Shown piece by piece: positions 8,844 through 19,755 of a stretch of 64,000 nt of DNA (positions within the stretch are counted from its first letter, which is position 1; each line of letters begins with the position of its first letter). Location: assembly GCA_028698305.1 (NCBI GenBank), contig JAQVDN010000003.1, forward strand, positions 41,283 through 105,282, in the 5' to 3' direction. The DNA comes from Candidatus Altimarinota bacterium (GTDB taxonomy: Bacteria > Patescibacteriota > Gracilibacteria > BD1-5 > UBA6164). A program made the translations under genes and the position numbers. The notes beneath the pieces were generated by a model, which saw only the letters and a list, made by a program, of their open reading frames with translations, did no database searches and had not been told where the DNA came from.

Positions 8844-10304
8844 ATGAAGAAAAAGATATTTTCTTTAGTTTTATTATTTGTATTGTTTTGAAATCCATTT
8901 AGTTTTACATTTGCAAAATCAAAAGTAATATATGAGAGATCAGAAAATCTAGCAAAACAATATATAGAAAATTCATTAAATGATGATAACTGGAAAGGTA
9001 AAAACCCATATATATCATGAGAGTGAAAAAAGTTTTATACAGATGATGAAAAAAATCCATCATATATAGAGTTTAAAATAAGCTGTGACAATGAAATAAA
9101 TTGTTGATTTATACTTGTTAATTCAGATTGAAATGATGTAGTTGTACCTATAGCAAGTACTTCATGAATATGACCATGAGAACTTTTATCACTTCAAAAT
9201 GAAGAGAAAATAAACAATAAAAATAAAGAAAATAAAACAAATAAGAAGTCTAATAATAAACTATATTATTTTTGACCAATGGAGCAATATAGTATAGATG
9301 AAGAAAATGAAGAAGTAATAAGTATAAATCCGCAAGATGAAATAGATTTAGTTATAGAAAATGATAAAACACTAAAAAAAGAAGATAAAGAAAAACAAAA
9401 ATTAAAAGCTAAACAAGAGTTGAAAAATAGAATAAATGATTATAAGATAAAGGCAAAAGAATATAAGAAATCAGATGAATTTAAAAAACATAAAGAAGAA
9501 ATCAAAGATCAGATACTTAAAATGCCAAAAGAAGAATTTGTTTTTGAAAAATTGGATATGGCTTTTGCTGATGAAACTCCTGAATATTCAACTATATATA
9601 ATTCACCTTGAGCATCAAATATTTTTGTTTCTTGAAGTAATTCATCTGATTGTAATAGTAGAACACCTTGTTATAATCAATTTACTAGTTCTTATACTGC
9701 TCCAGTTCCATATACTACTGCTGTATGTTATAGTTGATGTTCTCCAACAGCAGTAGCTATACTTTTTTGATATTATGATAGAAATTGACTTATAGATTTA
9801 GTCACTTGAACGGCACCTAGTGCTTGAGTATGAACTACCGTACAAACTTTAGTTAATTCTATTAAATCACATATTTGAACTTCTTGTGTTCGTAAATGAA
9901 CTACAAATATATATTATGGTTCAACAACACCTTCAAATGTATATAAGGCAAAACAATATGCACTAGATAAATGATATACCAAAACAACAAGTTCTTACAT
10001 AACATGAAATATATCAACTTTATTTACTGAAATAAAATTAGAAATAGATTCTAATAGACCAATAATTACTCATATGAAAAATTTATCTGATAATACTGAA
10101 GGACATGCAACTGTTACATACTGATACAAATCAAGTCCATCAAATAGTAATGTTGTTTTAATGAATATGTGATGGTGAAATATAACAGTTAATGGTACTA
10201 CTACAACTTTTTCATCAATTAATCAGAATTTATGAGCTATTTATTATTGAGGTGCAAATAATAAAACAGTATATGCTATTACTAAATTTAATATTAAAAA
10301 ATAA
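8844..10304 (+). CDS. Secreted C10/C39-like papain-fold cysteine protease
   Basis: 486 residues. A signal peptide (about 1-24, MKKKIFSLVLLFVLFGNPFSFTFA) leads. An N-terminal domain follows (about 25-110; YIEFKISCDNEINCGFILVN, resembling streptopain-type propeptides), then a K/E-rich linker (about 120-240) and the peptidase domain. The catalytic Cys is in CYSGCSPTAVAILFGYYDRNGL (about 294-315) and the catalytic His in GHATVTYGY (about 423-431), with downstream MGWWGN. Cys-His spacing and the GCSPTA helix fit papain-fold bacterial proteases of the C10/C39-like group. It acts outside the membrane. It starts a likely operon with 10308-10847 and is driven by the shared promoter motif. Confidence 0.8.
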
Positions 10305-10307
10305 TCT

Positions 10308-10847
10308 ATGAATTTTATAAATAAGTCTTATGCAGATGCAGGTCCAAATAGTTGGCCAGAGAATATGAAAGAATGTAAAATTAAATGAGAAATAGTTTAT
10401 TTTAAACACAATGAATTAAATAATGATTGTTATTATTTTTATGATTGAATATTAAAAGATCAAAGTAATTATTATGTTGTAACACTAAAACAAATTTTAC
10501 CTTCTCATATTTATTATTGAGAAACAACATCAAATGAAGTAATTTGTGATGATTATAGTATGTCTTGAACTATAAATAGTTATTGAATAAATGTAAGTAA
10601 TAGTATTGTTCCAAAAAAATGAGATGAATATTATTTTACAGTTAGAAAATTTTATGATTATGATAACTTTGTAGTTCAATACTCTAAAGAAGAATCACCA
10701 GAATGGACAAATCTTAAAACTTGTGATTTTAATGTAATAGATAAAATCGAAAACAATATTTCTTATAAAGATTACTTCATTATTTGAACTTGAATTATAT
10801 TATTAATTATTTTATGAGTAATAATTTATAAGAAATTTAAAAAGTAA
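10308..10847 (+). CDS. Hypothetical C-terminally anchored exported protein
   Basis: 179 residues. It starts 3 bases after the protease stop codon, so it is almost certainly co-transcribed. The body is rich in Tyr/Asp with four cysteines (CK, CYYF, VICDD, TCDF), which could form disulfides outside the cell. One hydrophobic helix (about 155-174, YFIIGTGIILLIILGVIIY) is followed by KKFKK, giving a tail anchor with the body outside if exported. No typical signal peptide is visible; the N-terminus reads MNFINKSYADAGP. I do not recognise the family. The position suggests a partner, substrate or inhibitor of the cysteine protease, which is inference. Confidence 0.7.
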
Positions 10848-10912
10848 TTACTAATGTAAAATAATCTGTATTATTTTATTAAACTAAACTATATTTATTA
10901 ACTTAACAAATT

Positions 10913-11689
10913 ATGAAAAAAATATTATTAATATTAATTACAATATTTTTGTATTTCAATATTTATAGTTCTCATGCAAACTTTAACAAACAAGATTTAC
11001 TTTTAAATAATTTTAAAGAACAAATTGAAAAATTGGATAAATATAGTTTAGAATATGTAGATTTAAATTTAAAAAAAATTAAATCTAGCTATAAAAATTC
11101 TTCAAAAGTTTTATATGTTTTAAGTAAATTAGAAAATGCACTTAAGGAAGAAATAAATAAAAAATGAATAGTATCGTATAATAGTTATGATTTTGTTTTA
11201 GATTTTTCTGACTATAAAAATGTATTGTGATTTGCTGAAAATGTTTTTGTATGAAAAGTCGTAAAAAATGCTTGAACTTATAATAATTTATGTGACCCAG
11301 AAACTCATTTTGAAGTTGAAGTTTTATATAATATTAAGTGAAATTTAAGATGAAATATTAATACAATTTTTGAGGGTTGATATGAAAATGATATTTTAAT
11401 TATTCCAGAATGAAATAGACTTCCTGAGGAATGAGGTATTTATTTACTTGTTACTATGTGAGATATTCATAAGATTTCATCTCATGAAAATTGAAGTACT
11501 TTATTAGGTTTTGAGAAAAAATTGAAAAAAGATATAAAAACTATTATTATAGAAAATAAAAAAGTAAAAGATTTTAGAGAGGTATATAAAGAATCGTCTA
11601 TTTTTAATACAAAAAATAAATATAGTGATATGACAAAAGAAGAAAAAGAAAGATATGAAGATTTTGATTCTTGATTTGTAATTCAATAA
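10913..11689 (+). CDS. Secreted hypothetical protein with TIMP/NTR-like segment
   Basis: 258 residues with a clear signal peptide (about 1-22, ending SSHA). A helical region follows (25-85), then a beta-rich domain: FAENVFVGKVVKNAG, THFEVEVLYNIKGNLRG, and IYLLVTMGDIHKISS. The VFVGKV...Y-LLVT order resembles NTR/TIMP-like exported domains and also occurs in the protein at 17767-18321, so these two may be related. There is no membrane anchor. The C-terminal 60 residues are charged. Function is unknown. It is third in the row of exported proteins after the shared promoter, 65 bases behind the previous gene. Confidence 0.65.
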
Positions 11690-11700
11690 AAATCACTAAA

Positions 11701-11730
11701 AGAAAAACAAATTTTGTTTTTCTTTTTTTG
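11701..11730 (+). terminator. Intrinsic terminator
   Basis: agaaaaacaaa/ttttgtttttct stem followed by a run of seven T residues, closing the exported-protein group. Confidence 0.8.
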
Positions 11731-11783
11731 TTTTCTAAAAAATCATTATATTAATTTATATGTTATAAAGATTAATTAAAATT

Positions 11784-13661
11784 ATGGATAAAAAAACAAT
11801 AGAAAACAATTTAAAAACAATTATAAATTACAATAATAGTGTAAATTCTAGTCTAAAAAATATATATTCTTGAGTTGCAAATGATGATGAAAATATGGAA
11901 ATACTAGAAGAATTTTTGGATTATGTATGACTTGAATCAAATGATGAAACAAGACTAGGAGCATATTTTAGACTTATAGATTTGAAAGAAAATTCTCTTG
12001 TTTTATATATGGAAAAAAGTAAATTTTCTCAAGAAAAAATAGATGAAGTTTTGGATCTATCATATGAATATGTAAGTGAATTTCATCTTGAATTACAAGA
12101 TAGTTTGATTGATTTCATAGAAAAAGAATGATTACTAAGTGATTTTTATCTTGAGATTTTTAAATGAGTTCATCTTGTATGAAAAGCTTTTAACTTGTTT
12201 TTTTTGCCTTGGAGAAATCATATAGTTAATTGAATAAATAGGGATTTAGAAAAAAAGTTTGAAAATGATAGTTCTAAGATAATGGATTTTTTAAATGAAA
12301 ATAATTTATTTGATTTAGGACATTTTAATAAGCAAGCAGATAGAAGTTATAGTGCTCTTTGTTATGATGAAAACAATAATCTTGTATCAAAAAGTTATAT
12401 TGAAACTTTTGATTTTGAAATAAATCAAATAGTTTCAGCTTTAGATGTTTTTATATCAAATTTAGAAAAACTTGATGATGAAATATATGATTCTAAAAAA
12501 GAATATTTAGATTATTTAAATGCTATAAAAAATGCATTTTTAGAAACTGATGTAAACTCTTTGGTTGCAAGATGGGCTTTGGTAGATGAAACTTGGATGC
12601 AGATAAAAACTCCATTTCAAATAAGTCATCCACTTGAATTTTATGAAGATAAATATAGAAAAGCCGTAGCTCCAGAATGGGATTTAAGAATACAAAATAG
12701 AGTTTTTGAAAGTGTTGTAGAAAAAGATATATTAAATATGTATGAAACTTTTTATAAAGAGATTTGAAAAGAAAAATTTAGAGATAGTTACAATTATTCA
12801 CTTGCAAATATAAAAAGAGTACAGTTATATTTGACAAGTCCAGTTTTGTATTATAGTAGCGAATTAACTTGATTATTTTCAGCACAAGTTGTCCCAAATG
12901 ATGATGTTATTTCAGATAAGTTTGGTAAGAAGATATTTGCATTTCCAGAAATGGTTTTAGAAAACAAGAGAAGTATGCCATTTATGAAATTACCTAGTAT
13001 TATTTTTGATTCAAAATTACTGGATAATTATAGAAGATATCTTTTTTCAGATTCTAAAAATTTTTACAAAATTTATGACATTGAAACTATTGGTCATGAA
13101 TTTGGTCATACTTTATGGCTTGATTTAGACAATGAAACTATCATGAATAAAAAGACTTGAGTTTATAAAAATATAGAAGAATTCAAAGCTACAACAGGTT
13201 GATTGGTTGCTTACTTTATGTGAAATAATTTAGATTTAGAGTTAAGTGAAAAATTGATTACAGACCATATTATGAGAACTATATGACTTTTTGCATATAA
13301 AAAAGTAAATGAAGTTGAGCCTTATTATTGCGAAGCTTTGATTCATTTTCAACTACTTTTAGAATCAAGAATCATCAATATAATTGATAACAAGATTGTT
13401 TTAGATTTCAATATGGATAGTTTTAATAATTTAAAAGAAACATATATAAATCACTATGTAGATCTGATAAATATTTATCTAAGTAAGACTGATGCGATGG
13501 AATTTTTAAAAAGATATACTATTAAAGAAGGGCTTTATTATCTACCACAAAATGAATTTTTGAGAGATTTTGTAAATTATTTTTATGAAACTTATGAAAA
13601 ATTTGGTAATGAAGTAGATAATAGCATAAGTAAGGATAGATATATAAAATTATGAAATTAA
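11784..13661 (+). CDS. CiaB-like zinc metalloprotease family protein
   Basis: 625 residues, mostly helical, no signal peptide. A zinc-protease motif TIGHEFGHTLWLD lies at about 436-448 (HExxH), with a likely third ligand Glu in NIEEFKATTGGL about 25 residues later. The segment WMQIKTPFQISHPLEFYEDKYRKAVAPEWD (about 272-301) and the overall length match my recollection of the Campylobacter invasion antigen CiaB family (about 610 residues), whose members share this HExxH region. CiaB was described as a secreted invasion factor, but peptidase activity is the safer reading here. It is a single-gene unit between terminator-bounded neighbours. Confidence 0.6.
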
Positions 13662-13745
13662 TTTTAATATGAGAATAATTCTCAAAATTATTTGATTTTT
13701 TAAAATAATTAATTAGTATTAAGAAAATAATACTAATTTTTGTTT

Positions 13746-14093
13746 ATGAAAACACATTATTATAGAGAAGATATAATTAAAATATGTGATAAAAAACATC
13801 TTACAGTTGAAGAAATTTTTGAAGAACTTAGTAAAATTCACAATGATGCTTGAAAATCTACTATTTATAGGAATGTAGAAGATATGGTTGAAACTTGAGA
13901 TTTGAGAAAAGTAGTTTGAGTTGGTAAAAAAGCATATTTTGAAGCTAATTGTGGTAATCACATCCATTTGGTAGATATAAATACTTGAGAAATCATAGAT
14001 TTTAATGAAGAAATTATATTGTCTAATCTACCAGAAAACTTTAAAGTTAAAAATATGGATGTTAAATTGTTTTGAGAATTTAGTTCTAAATAG
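13746..14093 (+). CDS. Fur/PerR-family transcriptional regulator, reduced metal sites
   Basis: 115 residues. Winged-helix region: LTVEEIFEELSKIHNDAGKSTIYRNVEDMVETGDLRKV (about 19-56), with the TIYRNVE recognition helix typical of Fur proteins. The dimerisation part has NCGNHIHLVDINTGEIIDF, where Fur proteins normally read HHHxxxCxxCG. The CxxC pair of the structural zinc site is replaced here and only one Cys precedes the HIH, so metal sensing may differ. It lies 51 bases upstream of a BCP-type peroxiredoxin gene, which suggests control of peroxide defence in the manner of PerR. That is inference from position. Confidence 0.85.
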
Positions 14094-14126
14094 AAGCTTT
14101 TTTGGAGGAGGAAAGAGCTTTTTTTA
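14092..14126 (+). terminator. Weak hairpin between the Fur-like and BCP genes
   Basis: aagctttt pairs imperfectly with aaagagctt around ttggaggagg, followed by seven T residues. The purine-rich loop is too far (over 30 bases) from the next ATG to be a ribosome binding site. Confidence 0.45.
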
Positions 14127-14144
14127 ATATTTAAATATAAAATT

Positions 14145-14600
14145 ATGAAATTAAACTTAAATAATAAATATAATATCCTTGTATCATGACAAGAAAAAGA
14201 ACTTAGTCTAAAAGAAATACTTTGAGAAAATAAAACTATTTTGTATTTTTATCCTGCTGATAATACTCCGGGTTGTACTTTGGAAAACAAAGATTTTACT
14301 TGTTTGAAAAATGAATTTAACTCAAAATGATACAAATTAGTTTGAGTTTCTAAAAATAGTATGGAAAGTCATAAAAAATTTGTATTAAATCATAATCTTG
14401 AAAATGATTTAATTTCAGACCCAGAGCTAGTTTTACATAAAGAATTGTTAGCTTATGGTGAAAAAAATAATTATGGTAAAATAATACAATGAGTTATAAG
14501 AAGTACTTTTGTTATAGATAATAATTGAGAAGTTATAAAAGAATACAAAAATATAAAAGCAACTGGTCATGCTGAAAGATTATTAAAAGAGTTAGATTAA
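14145..14600 (+). CDS. bcp: BCP-type thioredoxin-dependent peroxiredoxin
   Basis: 151 residues, thioredoxin fold. The peroxidatic motif is FYPADNTPGCTLENKDF (about 35-51) with Cys at about 44. The residue five positions on, where BCP proteins carry the resolving Cys, is Asn, although another Cys lies nine residues after the first. Later motifs are VGVSKNSMESHKKF, LISDPELVLHKELLAYGEK and GVIRSTFVIDNNGEV, all typical of the PrxQ/BCP subfamily. It reduces peroxides using thioredoxin. It sits directly behind the Fur-like gene. Confidence 0.92.
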
Positions 14601-14724
14601 AAAAAGTTTGAAAAAGTCGTCTTTTTCATTCAAAATTCAAAAACTCACTTACTGTACTCAAGTACAGCTCGCTATAATTTTTGTATTTTTCAAGTAAAAT
14701 ACTTTCTTTTTGAAACTTTTTTAT
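14600..14724 (+). terminator. Long imperfect palindrome downstream of bcp
   Basis: An outer stem aaaaagtttgaaaaagt (14601-14617) pairs with actttctttttgaaactttttt (14701-14722). An inner perfect hairpin ctgtact-ca-agtacag lies at 14652-14667. The T run on the right arm suits termination. The size (about 120 bp) is unusual for a plain terminator. Confidence 0.6.
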
Positions 14725-14839
14725 ATAAGATGATTTCTATTTATTAGTTATCATCTTTTTTTGTTAAAATATTTTGACTTTAATTAATTAGCACATATAA
14801 TATCTATGTGCCAATATTTTAATTCTTAATTATTTGAAT

Positions 14840-16987
14840 ATGAATATAGAAGAACTAAAAAATAATACAAAAGATGCTTTAAAAAAGTATTGAATAGATT
14901 TAGTAGAAAAGGCAAAAGCTTGAAAGATAGATCCAGTAATAGGTAGAGAAGAAGAAATAAGAAGAGCAATTCAAATACTTAGTAGAAGAACAAAAAATAA
15001 TCCAGTTTTGATTTGAGAGCCTTGAGTTGGTAAAACTGCTATTGTTGAATGAATTGCAAAAAAGATAAGTGAAAAAGATGTACCAGATAATCTTTTAGAA
15101 AAAAAGATTATTTCTCTTGATATGTGAGCTTTGCTTGCATGAGCTATGTTTAAATGAGAGTTTGAAGAAAGATTTAAAGCCGTTATTAGCGAAGTTGAAA
15201 AATCAGAGTGACAAATCATACTTTTTATAGATGAAATTCATACTATTGTTTGAGCAGGTAATGCAGAATGACAAAATGATGCTTGAAATTTATTGAAACC
15301 AAGTCTTGCTAGATGAGAACTTCATCTTATTTGAGCTACAACTATAAATGAATATAGAAAATATATAGAAAAAGATGCGGCTTTAGAGAGAAGATTTGCA
15401 ACTGTTATAGTTGATGAACCAAACAGAACTGATGCTCTAGCTATTCTTAGAGGAATAAAAGATAAATATGAAGTTCATCATGGTTTAAAAATAACTGATA
15501 GTGCAGTTGAAGCAAGTGTTGATTTGGCTATAAAATATATAAGCGATAGAAAACTTCCTGATAAAGCAATTGATTTGATGGATGAAGCTTCATCAAGTGT
15601 AAAGATGAAATCTATTTCTAAGCCTGTAGAGCTTGATATTATTGAAAAAGAAATAAGAACTTTAAAAATAGAATTTGAAGCTAAGAAAACAGAAAAAGTA
15701 AATAAAGAAATACTTGAAAATCTTGAGAATTCTATAAAACAAAAAGAGTCGGATGCAAAAATAATAGAAACCTCTTGGAAAAATGAAAAAAATATAATTG
15801 ATGAAATAAAACAAAATAGAGAAAAAATAGATAAACTTAAAGTACAAGCTGATAGTTTTGAAAGAGAATGAAATTTAGGAGAAGTTGCTAGAATTAGATA
15901 TTGAGAAATACCAAAAATAGAAAAATCTCTTTTTCAATTAGAAGAAAAGATGAAATCTTTGGAGGATTCTTGAATTACTTATTTAAGAGATAAAGTTGAT
16001 AGCAATGATATAGCTGAAGTAGTTGCAAAATGGACTTGAATTCCAGCACAAAAATTACTTGAAACTGAAAAAGAAAAACTACTTAATTTAGAGGAAGTAT
16101 TAAAGAAATCTGTTGTTTGACAAGATCAAGCAATTGTAAGTGTTTCAAATGCTATAAGAAGAGCAAGAGCTGGTTTATCTAGTGAATGAAAACCTCTTTG
16201 AAGTTTTTTATTTCTTGGTCCAACATGATTAGGAAAAACTGAAACTGCAAAAGCTTTGGCAAGAGAACTTTTCAATGATGAAAAAAATATGATTAGAATA
16301 GATATGAGTGAATATATGGAAAAGCATTCTGTTTCTAGACTTATTTGAGCACCTCCTGGTTATATAGGTCATGATGAAGGAGGACAATTAACTGAAGCGG
16401 TTAGAAGAAAACCATATAGTGTAATACTTTTTGATGAAGTTGAAAAAGCACATAGTGATGTTTTTAATATATTACTTCAAGTTTTAGATGATGGTAGATT
16501 AACAGATAGTAAATGAAGAGTTGTAAATTTTGCTAATACTATAATTATTTTGACAAGTAATATTTGAAGTCAAAAGATACAAGATTTAACTTCAAAAAAT
16601 ACTTCTTATGATATAATTCAAAACGAATTACAAAATGATTTAAAATTATACTTTAGACCGGAGTTTTTGAATAGATTGGATGACATCATCATTTTTAATC
16701 CTTTAGGCGAAGAACAAATATTAATAATTGTTGATCTTGTTTTAAAAGATATTATTAAATTATTAAAAAATAAACATATAAAAGCTGAATTTAGTAATGA
16801 ATTAAAAAAATATTTAGCAAGTATTGGTTATGATAGAGATTTCTGAGCTAGACCTTTAAAAAGATCTATAAATAATAAGATAGTAAATTATTTATCAAAT
16901 AAGATTTTATCATGAGAATTAAATTCTGGAGATAATATATATCTAGATTTAGATGAGAACAAAGAAATAAAAATAGAAAAAAAGTAG
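14840..16987 (+). CDS. clpB: ClpB-type AAA+ disaggregase lacking the N-terminal domain
   Basis: 715 residues. AAA-1 has Walker A GEPGVGKT (about 57-64), with both loop glycines in this order TGA and TGA/GGT, and Walker [11 protein letters not shown] coiled-coil middle domain spans about 270-375. AAA-2 has [20 protein letters not shown], the pore loop [21 protein letters not shown] and FLNRLDD. The C-terminal domain includes GYDRDFGARPLKR. The usual repeat N-domain (about 140 residues) is absent: the protein starts just before the AAA-1 entry [17 protein letters not shown]. There is no ClpP-binding IGF loop in the clear position, which favours ClpB over ClpC. It is a stand-alone gene. Confidence 0.92.
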
Positions 16988-17008
16988 TTTTTAAACTACT
17001 TTTTTTCT
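16977..17008. terminator. Bidirectional terminator between clpB and the YgjV-like gene
   Basis: aaaaaagtagttt/aaactacttttttt palindrome with A run and T run on either side. It overlaps the last codons of both convergent genes. Confidence 0.85.
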
Positions 17009-17680
17009 ATTTAATTTATTTTTGAAATAAATTATTTTTTCTTTAATCTTACTTTTTAGTCAATGTTTTTTTATATTTATAAAATCATAAATTGATATAA
17101 ATCTACCAACATCAAGTCTTGTTTTATTCCATTTAGAAAATAACTTTTCAAATATATAGATACTTCTATGTTCTTCTTTCATTATCTTGTACATAGCAAC
17201 AAGTAAAATTAGTTGTACCATTATTTCATTTGCTACTCATCATATAGATCATAGATTTAGATTAAAGGTTAGCCAAAACATTGAACTAAGAAACATAAAC
17301 ATACGAAGTTTTAGTCTTTCAAAGAAAAAATATCAGTATGCTCATATCATAGAAGATATTATAGGTAAAATAGAATATGGATTTTCATAAGTAATTATTC
17401 AAAGAGTTAGAGTTGTAATAATTATTAGAGAAAAAACTTTTTTATTTTTTTTATATCTCATAGATAGAAATATACGAATAAGTCATATACTTGATGCTAT
17501 CATTGCAGAATATACTTCCATAAAATATCAATGAAGTATCCAAAAAACTGCTGAAAACATAATTATTTTCATTGTTTGTTTATCATCTTTTTGAGTTAAT
17601 CAATAAAATGTTATACCTGTTGCTATAAAAGCACATATTTGTCATGCTGGATTTGTATTAATAAGTTCTATAATTCACAT
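16991..17680 (-). CDS. YgjV-family inner membrane protein
   Basis: 229 residues. Six or so hydrophobic helices fill the first 170 residues, including ICAFIATGITFYGLTQKDDKQTM, a helix pair AVFWILHGYFMEVYSAMIASSI (about 45-66), and LNLGSIGGVANEIMVQLILLVAMY. The KDDKQTMKIIMFSAVFWILHG pattern is that of the YgjV (Imp-YgjV) family of small membrane proteins of unknown function. The C-terminal 50 residues are basic and cytoplasmic. Start ATG at 17680; the stop lies inside the terminator shared with clpB, so the last three codons are part of the stem. Confidence 0.7.
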
Positions 17681-17756
17681 TTTGTTTTTGTTTTAATTTT
17701 TAAATTTAATATATTAAAACATATTAGTTATATAATGTCAAGAAAATGAATAATAA

Positions 17757-17787
17757 AAAATAAAGACTATTTTTTAGTCTTTATAGG
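17757..17787 (-). terminator. Intrinsic terminator overlapping the stop codon
   Basis: On the minus strand aaagacta pairs with tagtcttt around a short A run, and is followed by a T-rich tail at 17757. Confidence 0.65.
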
Positions 17788-18321
17788 TTTTGTAATAAAA
17801 ATAATTGTAACAATAGTTATTATAATTAAAAATATTGATATAAATATTTCTTTAAAATTTCTTTTTATATTTACTTCATTTTTTTCTTTTATATTTACAA
17901 TTTTATCTTTAAGTATTTCTAAATCCTCATTTGCATCTGTTAAAAGAGTAGTTCTAGAACAAAGAGAAACTTCTTGTTTGTTTTCATCTCAATATGTGTA
18001 TACAATATATTCTTTTTCTTCATCAAAATTGTATCAACAAGTTGCAGAATCTTTTGCTGTAACAATTGTGATTTCATTATCTGAATTTCACTTTATATTA
18101 CTTGAAACACTAAAAGTAACATAATTTTTTTTGTAATCAACTAGATTATTTACTATAGAGCTTTCTTCTATTTTTGTTACTTTTCATATAAAAACACTAG
18201 TTGCTTTTTCCATAGATATACTTGGAGATTGATTTATCATACATGAACAAGCAAAAGTTTGATTAGTATTCAAAGTTATAAATAGAAAAATACTTAAAAT
18301 AAGTAATGCTATTTTTTTCAT
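17767..18321 (-). CDS. Membrane-anchored exported protein with TIMP/NTR-like domain
   Basis: 184 residues. A signal peptide (1-23, ending TFA) is followed immediately by CSCM, the pattern of TIMP/NTR-like domains in which the mature N-terminal Cys pair starts the fold. Next come ATSVFIGKVTKIEESS, a beta-rich body with NIKGNSDNEITIVTAKDSATCGY, a Cys near VSLCSRT, and a C-terminal helix (about 158-178) with a KPIKTKK tail. A lipobox reading of the first Cys is also possible (NQTFA-C). The body would lie outside the membrane. Protease inhibition is known for eukaryotic TIMPs only, so no function is claimed. The stop lies within a tagtcttt hairpin. Confidence 0.65.
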
Positions 18322-18442
18322 ATTTTATTTTTTAAATATAAACTATATTTATTATAACGAAGTAATATAAAATAGTGACAAAAACTTTTTAAAAATCAAA
18401 AAAACTATATAATATATAGCATATATTAATTAATTGAGAAAT

Positions 18443-18925
18443 ATGAAAAATTTTTATGAATTAGAGGCAGAACTTCCAAGTGGAAAAAAAGTGAAGTTAG
18501 AAGAATATAAATGAAAAGTTATAATAATAGCAAATACTGCAAGTAAATGTGGTTTAACATATCAATATGCAGGATTAGAAGAGCTTTATAAAAGATATAG
18601 TGATAGATGACTTGTGGTACTTTGATTTCCATGTAATCAATTTGCAAATCAAGAACCATGAACAGATGAAGAAATAAAACAAAATTGTTTGATTAATTAT
18701 TGAGTTACATTTCCTGTTTTTAAAAAAATAGATGTAAATTGAGAAAATACTCATGAGATTTTTTCTTATTTAAAAGAAAATACTTTTAGTCTATTTTGAA
18801 GCAAAATAAAATGGAATTTTACTAAATTTATTATTTCAAAAGATTGAAAAACTATAAAAAGGTTTGCTCCAGTTACAAAACCAGAAAAATTAGAAAAATT
18901 AATAGTTAAATTTTTAGAAAAATAA
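18443..18925 (+). CDS. Glutathione peroxidase family protein
   Basis: 160 residues. The GPx motifs are [19 protein letters not shown] (about 31-49, peroxidatic Cys at about 36), [19 protein letters not shown] (about 62-80, with the conserved Gln and the second Cys) and [16 protein letters not shown] (about 122-137, catalytic Trp and Asn). The PCNQF motif Cys allows thioredoxin-linked turnover, as in most bacterial GPx proteins. It reduces H2O2 and lipid hydroperoxides in the cytoplasm. It is a single-gene unit with its own terminator, and the third peroxide-related gene within 5 kb after the Fur-like regulator and BCP. Confidence 0.93.
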
Positions 18926-18951
18926 ACTCCAAAAACTTGGAGTTTATTTGT
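18920..18951 (+). terminator. Intrinsic terminator
   Basis: aaataaactcc/ggagtttattt, an 11-bp perfect stem with an 8-base loop, directly at the GPx stop codon. Confidence 0.85.
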
Positions 18952-18992
18952 TTTCATTTATAATATAAAAAATACAACATAAATAAAGAATA

Positions 18993-19754
18993 GTGAAAAA
19001 AATACTTATAGTTTGTGCTTTGTCAGCTGAATTAAATAATATAAAAGAAATAGTTAAAAATCTATGACTAAGAGATATTAAACTTAGTTTTTTTACAACT
19101 TGAATGGGGAATTATAATACAATACTTAATTTAACTAGATTTCTAGAAAATAATAGCTTTGATTTCATAATAAATATATGAGTTTGTGGTTATAAAACTG
19201 AAAAAATAGATGCTTTTCAAGTGGCTAGAATTTATAATTTAGCAAATAATAAAGAATTAATTGTTCCAAATTTGATAGATTTTTTAAGTTTGCAAAGTAT
19301 AGCTTGTAGCGATAAAATTATTTTTGATAGTTTGCTTATCTGAGATGAAAACTTTGTAGATATGGAAAGTTATGCTTTTGAGCTAGTTTGTGATAGTTTT
19401 AAGATTCCAAGAATTATATTAAAAATACCAGTTGATAAGATCTGAGATGAAACTAAAAATTTTGATTTTGAAAAAGCCAAAAAATATTTAAATGAAAATA
19501 TAGATTATAAATTACTATTTGAAAAAATAAGTATTTATTTAGAAAATAGTGAAGATAAAATAGATTTTGAAATGTATTTCAAGGATTTCAATTTTACTTT
19601 TAGTGAAAAAGAAATTTTCAAAAAACTTTATTTTAGATATAAATCTCTCGTTTGAAATGATTTTGATGAGTATTTTTTAGAAAATTCAAGCTTAGAAAAA
19701 AAGGTGTTTTTAAAAAATTTAGAAGTATTTTTAGAAAAATTTTTAATAAAATAA
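18993..19754 (+). CDS. MTA/SAH-nucleosidase-like phosphorylase family protein
   Basis: 253 residues, starting at GTG 18993, which directly precedes the first strand KKILIVCALSAEL. Family features: TTGMGNYNTILNLTRFLE (phosphate/ribose loop), DFIINIGVCGYKTE (the G-x-CG segment) and FVDMESYAFELVCDSF (the DMES motif that contacts ribose). These place it in the nucleoside phosphorylase/MTAN fold (PNP_UDP_1), possibly futalosine hydrolase-like. The C-terminal 80 residues are extra and charged. The catalytic Asp normally after SD is not obvious (PVDKIGDETKNFDF). The next gene starts one base after the stop. Confidence 0.7.
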
Positions 19755-19755
19755 T

